Part shown: positions 1 to 10,763 of the stretch, one piece after another
How the letters are laid out: every line of letters begins with the position of its first letter
Numbering within the stretch: the stretch's first letter is position 1
Assembly (NCBI RefSeq): GCF_000330505.1
Contig: NW_004440432.1
Coordinates: 124,036-188,035 of the forward strand
Origin: Entamoeba invadens IP1
Taxonomy: Eukaryota > Evosea > Mastigamoebida > Endamoebidae
DNA: 64,000 nucleotides
Direction: 5' to 3'
Position numbers and translations under genes: made by a program
The notes under the pieces: generated by a model
Seen by the model: only the letters and a program-made list of their open reading frames with translations
What the model was told of the DNA's origin: nothing
Databases searched by the model: none

Positions 1-1448
1 ATCTTCTCCGTTAAATCTCTCCATTCCGACAGTGTCAATCCCGGCCTTTCGAGTGATGAGTTGACGTTTGGTACGTCTGTCTGTTTTTCGCATTGTGGGA
101 ATTTTGTTATTTATGGGAGTTCGAATGGATTGATTGACAGATTTAATGTTGAATCTGGCAATGCTGTTTGTTTGTATAATCACCATACCGGGAAAGTGAC
201 AGGTGTTGATTGTGACGTTAACGACCGATTTGTTGTGTCGTCTTCCAGTGACGGGACGGTTTTGTTGTGGGAGTTTGAAACGGGAAAAGTTCTTGACGTA
301 TTACTCCGATCTGAATCTCCAATCATCTTTTTTGAGTTCAAGAAGGTGAATAATTTGTTGCTTGTTGTCGATGGACAGAACATGTTATACGTTATTGACG
401 TCACGACACGTCGGGTGATTCGAAGATTGCAACTTGAGAATGACGTGAGTGCGATTCGTTTTAATGCTAAAGGCAATATGTTATTTGTTGCGTACACGTG
501 TCAGATTCTTGAGGTGTATGACGTGATCACGATGAACAAAATTGATTATGTGAAGACGACGTTTGGGATTACCTCAATGGACATAAGTTCAAATGGACAA
601 TTTCTTGTTGCGACAGCGAATTTGGGGAAAGATGTGAAGGTCTTTTTGTTGAGGGATTTCTTTTCACTAATATTGAAAACGGCGAGTTCGGAGCCGATTC
701 CAGTAAGCTTTAATATAGAAAAGAAAATCAAAAGTTATAAAGAGTATTTGTATGACAAGGAGATTGAACCGATGCAGATTGAGGCGAAGGAATTGCGAGA
801 GATTGAAAAGCTTCTTGAAATGAGTGACGCGAAGACCACGTGGCGAAATCTTCCCGTACTTGACAAGTTGAGGAAAGAGAACCAGATTGAGAAAGGCAAA
901 ACGGTGGACATAGAAGAGCTTCCATTTTTCATACCTTCTGGATTCACACAGAGCAGTAAGATCTTCCAGCCAGTGAAGTTGGAGAATAATCTCACCACCC
1001 AACCGATCGTCTTACAGTCGATACTTGAAGACAAGTTGATGAAGAAGAATGACGACGAGACGTTGGAGTATTTGAAGTCGCTCAATTCCTCGAAGCTTGA
1101 CTTTGAGATTCGCAATTTGTCGCACAACGAATTTGCGCTTCTCGACACATTCTTGGAGTTCTTGAATCGAAGACTGTTGTCGTACCGCGACTACGATTTT
1201 ATTATTACAATGACTCAGGTCACAATGAGAGTTTGTTTCTTTTATTCTATTCTTCTACGGAGTTATTCGTTGAAGAAGTGGAGGTATAGAGTAACACATA
1301 GACACACATCCAAGAATTGATTAACGAAAGACATAAAGAAGCAGTCAAGTCCATTTCCAATACTTTGACCAAATTGTGGAAGCCTGTCGATGCTCTTTTC
1401 AACACAGACTTCTCTCTGGTCGCCTTCCTCTCGGGAATTTCTATTTGA
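1..1448 (+). CDS. UTP21: UTP21/WDR36, U3 snoRNP (SSU processome) WD40 protein, 5' partial
   Basis: The frame is open from base 1, so the start lies outside the window. Exon 1 is 1-1230; a 71-bp intron 1231-1301 (GTTTGT...TAG) joins in phase 0 to exon 2, 1302-1448 (TGA). Reading through the intron would end the protein 19 bases into exon 2 in the wrong frame; the spliced frame gives 49 further codons rich in hydrophobic helix, ending LSGISI. WD40 blades fill the first two thirds (for example DGTVLLWEF). They are followed by the Utp21-specific C-terminal domain: the W-R-N-L-P-V-LD segment and the 'PFFIPSGF' motif match the family's 'W.NL..LD' and 'APFFLP'. The family acts in the nucleolus in 18S rRNA processing as part of the UTP-B subcomplex. 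Family assignment rests on domain order and these motifs. Confidence 0.88.
1231..1301 (+). other. Intron of UTP21 (71 bp)
   Basis: Donor GTTTGT at 1231 and acceptor CATAG ending at 1301. Splicing restores the frame of the conserved UTP21 C-terminus. A nearer TAG at 1287-1289 was also possible, but only the 1301 acceptor continues the protein to the stop at 1448. Confidence 0.85.
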
Positions 1449-1579
1449 TGATTTGATTGGTTTGATTTGAACCATTTTAAACTATATAATTACTATAAAA
1501 CTACTATAACACATATCTAATTGTTGTATAGTTTGATATAATACTCTTCAATAACAAAATATAACATTCAAATAACATT

Positions 1580-2808
1580 TTATGCGTGTGGGCGTTTCAT
1601 CGGCTTTTTCATTGCTGCTTTTGTCTCTGACTCAAATATTTTTGTTGTCGATCTCCTCCTCTCTTTTGTTTCTTCCATTGTCAAACACCCTTCCCTTCGT
1701 TTTTGTCTTAATTTGCGGAGTTTGCCAATCAATTTGCCTTCCTCTTTATTTTAATAATAGTTTAATAATAGTTTAATAATAGTTTAATAATAGTTTAATA
1801 ATAGTTTAATAATAGTTTAATAATAGTTTAATAATAGTTTAATAATAGTTTAATAATAGTTTAATAATAGTTTAATAATAGTTTAATAATAGTTTAATAA
1901 TAGTTTAATAATAGTTTAATAATAAATAATTTTTTAATAAAAAGAACTAAAAAATTCCACAAAAAAACAACCAACAAACCGACAGACGCCTTGATGTATT
2001 TTTCAAGATCATCCTTTCCCAAAACAGGTAAGAAGTGTCTGTAGTTTTCGAAAACTTCTTTCTCCTCTTTAGTTCTCTTTCTGTCAGCGACTCTGAGTTT
2101 CTTAGGGTCGACGAGTTCGTTTTCGATTGCCAAATTTCTGACGCGAATTCGCTCGATGTACATCTTATAATATTGTTCGAGTCTTTTAAAAGTAGCTTCT
2201 CTACTTTCTTGAGTGTCATCTGGGCCGAAAGAGACGTCAGTGATTGAGAGCTCTGCGTTATTAAAGAACTCGAATCCGAATTCTTTTCGATATGGATTAA
2301 ATTGAGCTTCGAAGCCATCATAGACGGGTTGTGAGTAAGCTATTTCCTTTTCAGGGCGTGCGTCGAACTCTTCATCTTTCAATCTAACCTCTTTAGCAGG
2401 CTTCATCTCAACGATCCCATTTTTGACAAGAAAAGCGTCAGTCATGTCGGGAAGTGGATGTGTCGGTGTTTCTAAATAATATTGTAAGTAATGACTGCGA
2501 CACTCCCGCGCAGCTTTTGTCTTCACAAAGTTTTGGACTTCTACCCAATTGTCTAACCCTTTCTCTTCAATAGCTTCTAATAACATCAATTCTTCATCAG
2601 CTCCCCAATCAGGTGTTAACAAAGGAAAGTGAAGTGTAGGGACTACGGTATATCCATGGTCGTTCTTATGCCGACCTACCTCTTTCCCTTGTGAAAAACA
2701 CTCTAAACATAAATCAAAATTATCACATATCGTGCATGTGATTCGAGTCGTTGAGGTGATCGTCTTGTTGCAACAGTTGCATGTGATGTTCTCCCATGGA
2801 CAAAACAT
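1580..2808 (-). CDS. ADA2: ADA2-type transcriptional adaptor (ZZ + SANT), two exons
   Basis: Exon 1 is 2808-1980 and exon 2 is 1743-1580; the intron is 1979-1744 (236 bp, GTTTGT...AAG), joining in phase 1. The 330-residue product starts with a ZZ zinc finger (Cys pairs CPW..C, CNCC, CTIC, CLEC, then H-x-H), followed by a SANT/Myb domain (W-G-A-D-E-E-L ... NW-x-x-V ... HYLQYYL). Next comes the conserved ADA2 middle region, where splicing recreates a helix like the family's 'L..ii.E.rL...I.eL...r..GC' segment (EEGKLIGKLRKL...REGC). The family links GCN5 to activators in SAGA/ADA complexes in the nucleus. I see no C-terminal SWIRM domain: the protein ends in a short basic tail, shorter than the roughly 430-550 residues of yeast and plant ADA2. 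Almost the whole intron is a minisatellite (separate entry). Confidence 0.87.
1750..1925 (+). repeat. 11-bp minisatellite, 16 copies, inside the ADA2 intron
   Basis: Sixteen uninterrupted copies of TTTAATAATAG (read on the + strand) run from 1750 to 1925; only the last base of the final copy differs. On the coding (minus) strand of ADA2 the unit is CTATTATTAAA. The period is not a multiple of three and the unit holds stop codons, so it cannot be coding. It occupies 176 of the 236 intron bases and ends just before the AAG acceptor. Confidence 0.97.
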
Positions 2809-3091
2809 TTGCTTTGATTTTCTAGTTAATTATAGTTTATTGGATATTATATCACTTTTACTTCACTTCTAGTTTTATTAATAGTTCTTGTATCATTAAT
2901 ATATAGTTTTATTAATCTTTTGTGAAAAAATCGTTTTCAAATCTTTTTTTCTTTTGTATTTATAAATTATCATTTTAATTCCTTTTATTATATATAAATT
3001 TAGTAACATATAGTAACATATAATTACAATTATAGTTCAATTATTGAAAATTAATAAATTATAATAAATAACTATTAGCAGTATAGAACTA

Positions 3092-4132
3092 TCACTTTTC
3101 ATTAAGAAAGACTATTCTTGGTTTCGTGAGTTGAGCGGAGACTTGATTGTCACCAGTTAACAGCAGTACTTGGACATTGGCGTACTGGTAAAACAAGTTG
3201 TTGTCAATTGTAGTCACAAGATGAGGTTGTTTGTCTGTACTCATTTCGTATTGGAGGAAGTTCATATTCTGCACATCACTTCTAGTTTAAATAAACTATA
3301 CTCAATAGTATTCAGACAATATTAATAACTTTACTAAAAACAAACTATAACTACAAGTTTCTTTTGTTCTGCGATGCGACTTACTGTGTTGATGAACTTA
3401 ACGGTGTGTTTATACAATGGGGAGGAAAGACTCAGTGCGTGTCGTGTGAGGGAAGAAAGGCTATTGAAGATGACGAGTCCGCATTCATTCTATTCCTTAT
3501 TATTTACTAGTAAACAAATAGTATAATACTTATTAAATAATAGTAAAAAAACAAACGAGAGAGTCATTAAAGGTGTTGATCAAATTGATGAGGGAATGCT
3601 CGACAACGACATGAATCTGTTTAAAATAGGTATGAGCGTCTTGTGTAGAGAGTTCAAGTTGTGACACAATGACGTCATAGACTATATCAAAGTCCAGATC
3701 TCGGATTGTGTCGATCCATAACACTGGGCGACTCGTTTGTTTAATGAAGCAACAAGCAATTGTGACTAACACTCGATAATAAAGACTATCAACCGTCCCT
3801 ACTAAATCATATATCTTCCCCGTCTCCATGTGACGGGTGGGCAATGCACTGTCGATTGCCGGTATTCCTGTAGTACATTCGGTGTGTTCCATGTTATCTG
3901 CATAGTCTAAAAGAGTGTATCTGTTCGGAACTATTTGACAACACAACATCTTCAAAAAATTACTCAACTTTTCAGGTTCAACAAAAAGCGGAGATATCTT
4001 AATCAGGGGTGTCTTGATAAAGTCGTCAACAGTTTTAATACCCGCTTTTAATAACACTGATGATGATGTGGGATCTAAGTATGTCGACAAAATTGGGTCA
4101 TTGATGTGAGTCGATCCTGTGATGCTGAGCAT
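3092..4132 (-). CDS. RAD51-family paralog (RAD51D-like), divergent, three exons
   Basis: Exons are 4132-3557, 3489-3346 and 3268-3092; introns are 67 bp (3556-3490, GTTTGT...TAG) and 77 bp (3345-3269, GTTTGT...CAG). All joins are phase 0 and give 298 residues. The N-terminus has a helix-hairpin-helix-like segment (LLKAGIKTVDDFI), then 'TTGIPAIDSALP' matching the 'TGi..LD.lL' entry of the RecA core. A Walker-B-like strand ends in 'GLVIFNSLSSLTR', and the third exon restores the 'LVVI-N-M' strand and the late beta strands. Known paralogs act in homologous recombination in the nucleus. The Walker A loop is not recognisable: the expected GxxxxGK[ST] position reads VGTVDSLYYR, without the lysine. 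The family call is good; RAD51D versus XRCC2/XRCC3 is uncertain. Confidence 0.75.
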
Positions 4133-4424
4133 TGTCTTTTTAATCTTTCTGTATTTCTCAATTAATAGTTAAATAAGTTTTATTATTAATTATTAATTAT
4201 AATTATTTATTATAATTATTTATTGTATATACTTTTTACTATGTAAAAATTGGAGTCTAAAACTTGGAGCCTTAACGTCTGTAGAAACATGACTCACTAT
4301 GAGAGTTGTGGCGCTTAAAGTATACAAACAAGTATAAGGAGTTTGAATACAATAATTAAAAGACATTTAACTGCGAAATTCAATACTTCGAACAACAAAA
4401 GAAATGGTAGAATAACTTACTTAA

Positions 4425-4432
4425 AATGAACT
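4425..4432 (+). promoter_or_regulatory. GAAC core promoter element (AATGAACT)
   Basis: Exact match to the AATGAACT form of the Entamoeba GAAC element, 84 bases before the ATG at 4516. The rest of the 383-base gap 4133-4515 is AT-rich with no other recognisable feature. Confidence 0.5.
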
Positions 4433-4515
4433 AAAAAAGTGAATAATAAATATAGAAAAATTGGTGAAAAAAATTAAAAATATTGGAAGAAACTGATTAT
4501 CAAATAACTTCATCA

Positions 4516-6402
4516 ATGAGTAAATTAGAACCTATTTATATGATGAATATCGTTTTGTACTTAGACTCGACGAAAACGTTACACAAGTTCTTTTGTGTGA
4601 GCAAAAAATGTAAAGAGGCAGTTGGAATGCTTCACATCATCCCGTACAGAATTTCTGATAACAAACCAACCTCAACCTTCCTTGAAAAGTTTTCGAAATT
4701 CTTCCCAAAGCTTCACACGGTGAAGTGTACGCTATCAATGCTAAATGACATAAAGCTTCCGCGGAGTGTTGTGTTTCTTATAGGGTTTATAACCGCTTCA
4801 CAAGAAACGAATTTCCAGTCAAATTGGCTTCAGATGTGCGTCGAAGTCCACATACAAACAAACTGCTTTTCACGAGTGAACTACGCGAAAATGACAAATA
4901 TCCAATCTCTCTATTTAGTCCTTCAAGCCAATTCCCAAGCTGGAAACGTGTTTTCGGGGAGACAACTTTCGTTCCTGCCGACACTCAAGAAAATCGTCAT
5001 CGACTGCTTTGCAAACCACTTGGATGGCTTTTTGGAAGAGTATGACAAATCAACGAACCTCAAGTTCAAGAAGTCGATTTTCAAAATCAGAAATGCGGAA
5101 GAGAAGGACGTTGACAATTTGTACAAACTGAATTCGTTTGGCGCGTACGTTGGTCTGTATTTCCACCAAATCAGCGAACTTCCATATTTTGTGATATTAC
5201 TTCCCTACTTCGGGTACTTAAATGTTGCTAAAGCAGACGACTTGGAAGCGGAGAAAATGTACATTCAATATGGGAAGAAGCTCCACCTTTATATTGGTTT
5301 AAATAAAAAGACAGAAAAACTTGCTATTCACAACACACACATTCAATCCCTCTGTGTGACTGGTTTAGACTGTTCTAAAAATTTGACAGTTCCCACCAAC
5401 CTCCAGAATTTAAAATTGACGCGGTGCACGTTACCGTCACTCGACTTGAAATACGTTTGTCTTGAAAATGTGACATTTGATAATGTGGTTGTGGATACAG
5501 TAACTTTTCCCTTTACACTAACGGGTCTGACGTGCGTGAAGTCGTGTGTGTCTACAATACACAACCTTCATTTACTCAATCTACCAGCATCAAAAATTCT
5601 TTCTGTTGCGTTAACACTCTCTCGTCCACTTCTTCCTACGAACCTGAACGAACTAATCTTCTCAAGTTCACCAGTCACTTTCTTCCCAAATATCATGAAT
5701 TGCACTTTTCGGCAGTTGAAACTCTTCCGTTGTAATGAACTTGTTAGTGTGCAGATACCAACAACAGTGACAATGTTAGCAGTGTGCTCTTGCAAAAACT
5801 TAACAAGTGTGGGTCTTGTTGGTGTCTCGCTCAGGAAAATTGAAATAACCGAGAATGTTCAGCTCTTAAATGTTCCTCTCGTTCCTCCTCTTGCGTCAAT
5901 ATACCTCTCAAAAAATCAATTGTTAAATCTCGTTCTGCCAGATAGCATCAAAAAGGTCAAAGCTGTCCAATCTCGTATATCAAGTCGAACCAATATCGGA
6001 TTAACGCGGCTCTCCCTGACAGCCTGCAGCGATATGCCAATATTCGAACTGTTTCCCAACCTTGTACTCATCACGTTGATAAGTCAGCTTTTGCCGTCCA
6101 CCGACTTCCCACGGAGCTTGCAGTCGATTTTTTTAAACGATCTCAACCTCTCAAAACTCGATCTTCAAAATCACTCAAATCTTACGTCTCTCACTGTGTG
6201 GAAGTGTAACAACCTCACGGGTATCACAACTCCACAATGTCTCATCAAGCTCGACCTTTCCCGAAATACATTATATACAAACGACATTTCTAAGAGCAAA
6301 AGCCTCAGGGAACTTAAAATAGTGTCGTGTAGGATGGTAGAATTCACACTTCCCCCATCGGTGAGTGTCTTCGTCAACAACAAAAACACGTTTGTGAAGT
6401 AA
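4516..6402 (+). CDS. Leucine-rich-repeat protein of the Entamoeba LRR/F-box-like type
   Basis: The first ATG in the frame is 4516; the reading frame upstream of it offers only non-ATG codons. It gives 628 residues in a single exon. The N-terminus (about residues 5-50) carries a short helical segment, YMMNIVLYLDS...KFFCVSKKCKEAV, that resembles the F-box-like heads of many Entamoeba LRR proteins. From about residue 250 there are irregular LRRs with the pattern L..L.L..C..L, for example around 'LQNLKLTRCTLPSLDL' and 'LIKLDLSRNTLY'. No signal peptide or membrane segment is visible. The partner and function are not known to me; LRR domains of this kind bind proteins. The spread of GC-richer codons matches the neighbouring housekeeping genes, unlike the AT-rich BspA-like gene at 36.7 kb. 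Confidence 0.75.
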   Translation: MSKLEPIYMMNIVLYLDSTKTLHKFFCVSKKCKEAVGMLHIIPYRISDNKPTSTFLEKFSKFFPKLHTVKCTLSMLNDIKLPRSVVFLIGFITASQETNFQSNWLQMCVEVHIQTNCFSRVNYAKMTNIQSLYLVLQANSQAGNVFSGRQLSFLPTLKKIVIDCFANHLDGFLEEYDKSTNLKFKKSIFKIRNAEEKDVDNLYKLNSFGAYVGLYFHQISELPYFVILLPYFGYLNVAKADDLEAEKMYIQYGKKLHLYIGLNKKTEKLAIHNTHIQSLCVTGLDCSKNLTVPTNLQNLKLTRCTLPSLDLKYVCLENVTFDNVVVDTVTFPFTLTGLTCVKSCVSTIHNLHLLNLPASKILSVALTLSRPLLPTNLNELIFSSSPVTFFPNIMNCTFRQLKLFRCNELVSVQIPTTVTMLAVCSCKNLTSVGLVGVSLRKIEITENVQLLNVPLVPPLASIYLSKNQLLNLVLPDSIKKVKAVQSRISSRTNIGLTRLSLTACSDMPIFELFPNLVLITLISQLLPSTDFPRSLQSIFLNDLNLSKLDLQNHSNLTSLTVWKCNNLTGITTPQCLIKLDLSRNTLYTNDISKSKSLRELKIVSCRMVEFTLPPSVSVFVNNKNTFVK

Positions 6403-6521
6403 ATTAATTCATTGTACTATGTTTATTAGTTTATCACTCTGAATAACTATTTTATTATAATTCAAGCTATAATTTATAAAACATTCTTATACCAGTATTT
6501 AACTATAAACAAATTATATAT

Positions 6522-6672
6522 TTATTAATCATTATTTTCTATGGAATTATAGTTTTTAAATTAAAAATAATTAGAACACAAGCAAACTAGAAACATATTA
6601 TATTTTATTAATCATTATTTTCTATGGAATTATAGTTTTTTAAATCAAAAGAATAATTAGAACACAAGCAAA
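6522..6672. repeat. Direct duplication of about 65 bp downstream of the lectin gene
   Basis: Two adjacent near-identical copies lie at 6522-6586 and 6605-6672. Both run from TTATTAATCATTATTTTC to TTAGAACACAAGCAAA and differ by a few bases and a small indel. They fill the gap 6403-6705 between the convergent LRR and lectin genes and so probably lie in or next to the lectin 3' UTR. Nothing else is seen in this gap. Confidence 0.85.
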
Positions 6673-6705
6673 GGACGAAATAGCATCAAAAGTGTTTTAT
6701 GGCAT

Positions 6706-9700
6706 TTACTCGTTAAAGTTGGTGTTCGCGGCGACGTTTTCTGCAGCCTTAAATTGCGTGTTTTCATTCGCGACGTTGACGACGTTCTTCATTGCGGAAC
6801 TGACCAATTGATACGTCTTAAAAAGGCCAATAGACACTGCTATGAGTGCAACAATAAGGGCTACGACTACAGCAGCGACAGTAGTTGCTGCAGCGATAGC
6901 ACCGGTGTTATTGATTTCGCCAGCTAGAATGCATTCGACCTTGTTGTTCAATTGTTGTGTTCGATCTGTTTGATTCATCACCATACAATTACCACATGCA
7001 TCTAATTGGTAATGTTCTGTTTCAGTATCAGCAAACATTACAAGAGAAGCAGTGCCATCTACATACGAGCACTGACAATAGAAACATCGAGCTTGGTTTG
7101 AAGTTAAAGTCGGGAACTCTTCAGAGACAATACACGACTTGTCTGTATAGACGGGAAGACCTGTTGTTGTGTCACAAGTCGCTTCTTCACAAAGGTTTCG
7201 ACTTGCTGGTTTCGATACATCTTTAGTAACTACCCATTTGTGTGTACAAGTCATCTGAGTTGCTGTATCTAATATACTCCCTTCATAAGTCGATGACCCT
7301 CCCGTACAAGTCTCTACACATTTGTATTCAAAGCATTTGTTATTAAAATGGACGCCATCTCGAGTTGTAAAGTAAATGTTATCTTGTGATGGGTTGGTCA
7401 TATTAATAGTCTTGAATTTGCAGTAATATCCATTTTCAATGTCACATTCATAAGTTGGGAGTCTGCAGCCATAGTCGTGATTCTCTTCAAATTGGTCACA
7501 ATTGGAATTGGCACTTGTTGGGCATTTATTTGAGACACAAGTCGTCGAATCACATTTCATAGATCTTCCCACATTATCATAATTATCATAGACGGACTTC
7601 CTGATAGACTCTACCTTTGTATTTTGTTGTGTACATAATGAATAGGCATCTTCACATGTGTTACTGCCATTTTCTAATATAACTAAAGCCTTCACTATAC
7701 AATTCTCAGGTTGACACTTAAAGTCGGGGTCAACTTTACACTCATTGGAAGTACAGATATACTGAACACCTCCGTTGTCCCGAGGACAATCATCATAGAC
7801 TTCAAATTTGGCTTCTTCTTCTCCACCACTTGGTGTTATCAAACATCGCTTGCAATTGGATTCGACAAAACTCCATTCACAATAGGCTTCTGCGTCTGCT
7901 TCAGCCATGAATTCATCACTCTGTGCAAAGCCATATACAAAGTTGTAAGTATCTAATTTGGACGAATAATGATAAGACGCCTTGAGATAGTCCATACATA
8001 CCCCAAACTGAGCAAAAACGTCTTCAAAGAGTTCTTCTTCCAAACAAGTTACTGGGTATCTTGGGATGCACTGATTGTTCCTACAATCCTTTGGAATTTT
8101 GTAAGTGATATTAGCCCCACTCTTCGAAGTCCAAGTCTTCTCTAACTTGATATTGTCACAGACTGAGGTATAGAGACCAGTGCTTGTTTCACAGACGGAA
8201 CATTGAGGGACTTTGTTCATAGCGTAACTACACTTCCCAGTTGTTGTATCATATGTGTATTTGTAAACAGTACTATCCCCTCCACAGGTCAATGGTAAAC
8301 AGACTTGACAGAAGGTCTGTGGGTCTTGAGTTACACCATTCACTTGGTTTGGATACATACACATCATTCCATTTGCACTGCAAACGCCATTGAATCCTCC
8401 ACACGACGATTGCAAAGAAGTGCATGTTGTGGTAAACACAACTTTGTTCTGTGTCGCGTCCCATTTACATATCCCACAATTCACATTTAATTCGGAATCA
8501 GTCACTTTTTGAACTACGGTACATACATTGTTCGTGCATCCATAGACATACATATTAGCACAATTGGTATCTGCGGGGACCGTTCCAGTACATGTAATTG
8601 GGTTCCATATTAATTGTCCCGTTGTTTCATTACATGAAGAGACCATACAGTCTTTAATAGTTAAATCTTCTTTACAAATCGAGTTGACACATTTTGGAGT
8701 ATCACCAGTGTAATCACAGATCTGAGTGTTATCATTACAGTAGACTCCATTCGGCTTAGTATCACATTTGCAGATATTGTTTGTTGTGGCATTACAGTAA
8801 CAGATCGATTCTCCAGAAGTATCACCACCACATGAGGAGTAGACATCACAACTCAATTTGTTCTCACATTGCCCAGTCTTTTCGTTGCATTTTGCAATAT
8901 AACAATCCATCTCTATATAAGGCATAGTCTTCACACAGACTTTCGTCTCGACTGTACACGTCAAATCAGCACTGCACTTGTATTGTTGGCAATTCGACGT
9001 TTTCAACGGACATTTATTCGTTCCTCTGGTATTCTTAATACAATAACCAGAAATGGCATCACATTTGTAAGTCCAACAATATCCATCAGCAGCGGGTGTG
9101 TCATCTTGTTGGCAGTTATCGACCAATTTGCATGTATCTCTGACTTGATTATTTGGGCATGTCGTACTCATGCAGCTGACAGGGGGTTGACATGAAGTGT
9201 TATACCGACTTACCACACAGCCTTCCATATCATTACATGTGTAGTCACCAACACAAGTCGATGGACATACAATCTTCTGTTTTGGATTTGCTGGTGGCCA
9301 AGGTGTGCATGAAGCAGTTGTAGTATCACAGTATGAGTAATAACAAGTGTTCTCACAACACATTGGACATGTGCATCGATTCTTGGCATCACAAAATCCA
9401 TTGCACTTTGTTCTATCGCACCGTTCCGTTAAATTCGCTCGAATGCCAACAAAAGCGTCATTGATCACAGCCTCTATTTGTGTCTTATCGCTTGTCTCGT
9501 GGAAGTGATCTCCAAGTGACAACAAAGTTGTTAATTTGGCAGTCATAGCACTTCCTTGGGTATTCAAAGAGACGACATGCACTGTTAAATTCTTTTTATC
9601 GAAATCAGTAGACGCTGTAAATTCACGAGATATGCCTTCATCAGTCAAAACTAATATAGTACCTCTTTTTATAGACTTTTTACTGACTTTGTCTGCCAAG

Positions 9701-10560
9701 TCTCTTTGTGCAGCAATGATCAAAGAGTCAACTTTCCCTTTCACTGGTTCGAATGATGAAAGGAAGTCATAATTCAAATTAGAAAGAGTTGTCTTTGCTA
9801 TTGAATAAGCTTCGCCTGTTAAGTAATAAACAGTGACGTCTGTTATTGTGGCGAGATTCTTGTAATTCCCAAATGCATTTTGTACATTCTTAAGTGCAGC
9901 TTTGTCACTGATACCAAAGACAAGTGCTAACTCACTATTCACATTATTAGCAGTAAATTGCTTAACACATTTGGCTGTCATGTTTGTATAATAATCACTC
10001 ACAAATTGCGCATTAAGTCCATTAAAGCTTCTGAATGTCACTGACTTCCCACCAATGAAGTCCATTCGACATATGTCGTAATTGTCCTTCTTCACATCAT
10101 CTCTTTTAGCTGAGAGTACTACGTATACCAGTGGAGATTTCGCAGCATACTGATAACAAGTCTTTCCATTCACATCAACTTGAGTCAGTCGAGTGTCGTC
10201 AGTTGGTACTCTGTCCCAGTCAATTTCAAATTTCATAATGGGATACCCATAATCCTTTTGACAAAAGTCTTGTTCGGTGTTTGTATCTAATTTGGTGTAA
10301 TCAGCTACATTGTTATCTTCATTCATTGTTTTAGTCACCCAAACTCCATTGTCGTTATAAGTCCAAACAAAGTGTCTCCATGGCTGCATTGCAAGATAAT
10401 AATAGATGTCATATCCGTTGTCATAGGAGTGTTGCCACATACCAGCATTCTTCCCTCTCCCTATTCGACCCATGTCATAGATATCAACATCTCCACTGAA
10501 CTCATTCAGTATGTCAGCAAGTGCTATAGCACATAATATGATTATAATAATACTTCGCAT
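6706..10560 (-). CDS. hgl: Gal/GalNAc lectin heavy subunit (Hgl), type I membrane adhesin
   Basis: The ATG at 10560 gives 1284 residues, close to the roughly 1285-1290 usual for this family. A hydrophobic signal peptide (about 1-15) is followed by the family's N-terminal region (PWRHFVWT, FCQKDYGYP, CRMDFIGGKSVTFRSF). About residues 190-390 form a region resembling a von Willebrand A fold (GTILVLTDEG). Then comes a very long cysteine-rich ectodomain (NLTERCDRTKCNGFCDA onwards), a membrane-proximal segment (NQTDRTQQLNNKVECILAGEINN), a TM helix of Ala/Val/Ile, and a cytoplasmic tail of about 40 residues after GLFKTYQLVSSAMKN. In the family the heavy subunit is disulfide-linked to a GPI-anchored light subunit and mediates galactose-inhibitable adherence and inside-out signalling. 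The gene is intact and intronless. No light-subunit gene is seen nearby. Confidence 0.95.
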   Translation of the reverse strand: MRSIIIIILCAIALADILNEFSGDVDIYDMGRIGRGKNAGMWQHSYDNGYDIYYYLAMQPWRHFVWTYNDNGVWVTKTMNEDNNVADYTKLDTNTEQDFCQKDYGYPIMKFEIDWDRVPTDDTRLTQVDVNGKTCYQYAAKSPLVYVVLSAKRDDVKKDNYDICRMDFIGGKSVTFRSFNGLNAQFVSDYYTNMTAKCVKQFTANNVNSELALVFGISDKAALKNVQNAFGNYKNLATITDVTVYYLTGEAYSIAKTTLSNLNYDFLSSFEPVKGKVDSLIIAAQRDLADKVSKKSIKRGTILVLTDEGISREFTASTDFDKKNLTVHVVSLNTQGSAMTAKLTTLLSLGDHFHETSDKTQIEAVINDAFVGIRANLTERCDRTKCNGFCDAKNRCTCPMCCENTCYYSYCDTTTASCTPWPPANPKQKIVCPSTCVGDYTCNDMEGCVVSRYNTSCQPPVSCMSTTCPNNQVRDTCKLVDNCQQDDTPAADGYCWTYKCDAISGYCIKNTRGTNKCPLKTSNCQQYKCSADLTCTVETKVCVKTMPYIEMDCYIAKCNEKTGQCENKLSCDVYSSCGGDTSGESICYCNATTNNICKCDTKPNGVYCNDNTQICDYTGDTPKCVNSICKEDLTIKDCMVSSCNETTGQLIWNPITCTGTVPADTNCANMYVYGCTNNVCTVVQKVTDSELNVNCGICKWDATQNKVVFTTTCTSLQSSCGGFNGVCSANGMMCMYPNQVNGVTQDPQTFCQVCLPLTCGGDSTVYKYTYDTTTGKCSYAMNKVPQCSVCETSTGLYTSVCDNIKLEKTWTSKSGANITYKIPKDCRNNQCIPRYPVTCLEEELFEDVFAQFGVCMDYLKASYHYSSKLDTYNFVYGFAQSDEFMAEADAEAYCEWSFVESNCKRCLITPSGGEEEAKFEVYDDCPRDNGGVQYICTSNECKVDPDFKCQPENCIVKALVILENGSNTCEDAYSLCTQQNTKVESIRKSVYDNYDNVGRSMKCDSTTCVSNKCPTSANSNCDQFEENHDYGCRLPTYECDIENGYYCKFKTINMTNPSQDNIYFTTRDGVHFNNKCFEYKCVETCTGGSSTYEGSILDTATQMTCTHKWVVTKDVSKPASRNLCEEATCDTTTGLPVYTDKSCIVSEEFPTLTSNQARCFYCQCSYVDGTASLVMFADTETEHYQLDACGNCMVMNQTDRTQQLNNKVECILAGEINNTGAIAAATTVAAVVVALIVALIAVSIGLFKTYQLVSSAMKNVVNVANENTQFKAAENVAANTNFNE

Positions 10561-10763
10561 TGTGATTATCAAGTGCTAATGTACCTTTTTATATTCTTTT
10601 GAACCAAAAATGAAAACAAAAATATTTAAAATAGGTAGGACTTGTTATTTCACGTTTGATATTACTATCATATAAACATTTTATTGTACAAGACTCAACA
10701 CATTAGAATGAGTTTCATTCTATTAATAAATGTTTATCTTTATTTCATATGGAATAAACATAT

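Noticed and set aside
1582..1776. 64-codon hydrophobic + strand ORF
   Set aside because: Antisense to ADA2 exon 2 and running into the minisatellite; the hydrophobicity comes from complementing Lys/Arg/Glu codons.
1750..1925. CRISPR-like repeat array
   Set aside because: Eukaryotic DNA; the units are contiguous with no spacers, so this is a minisatellite.
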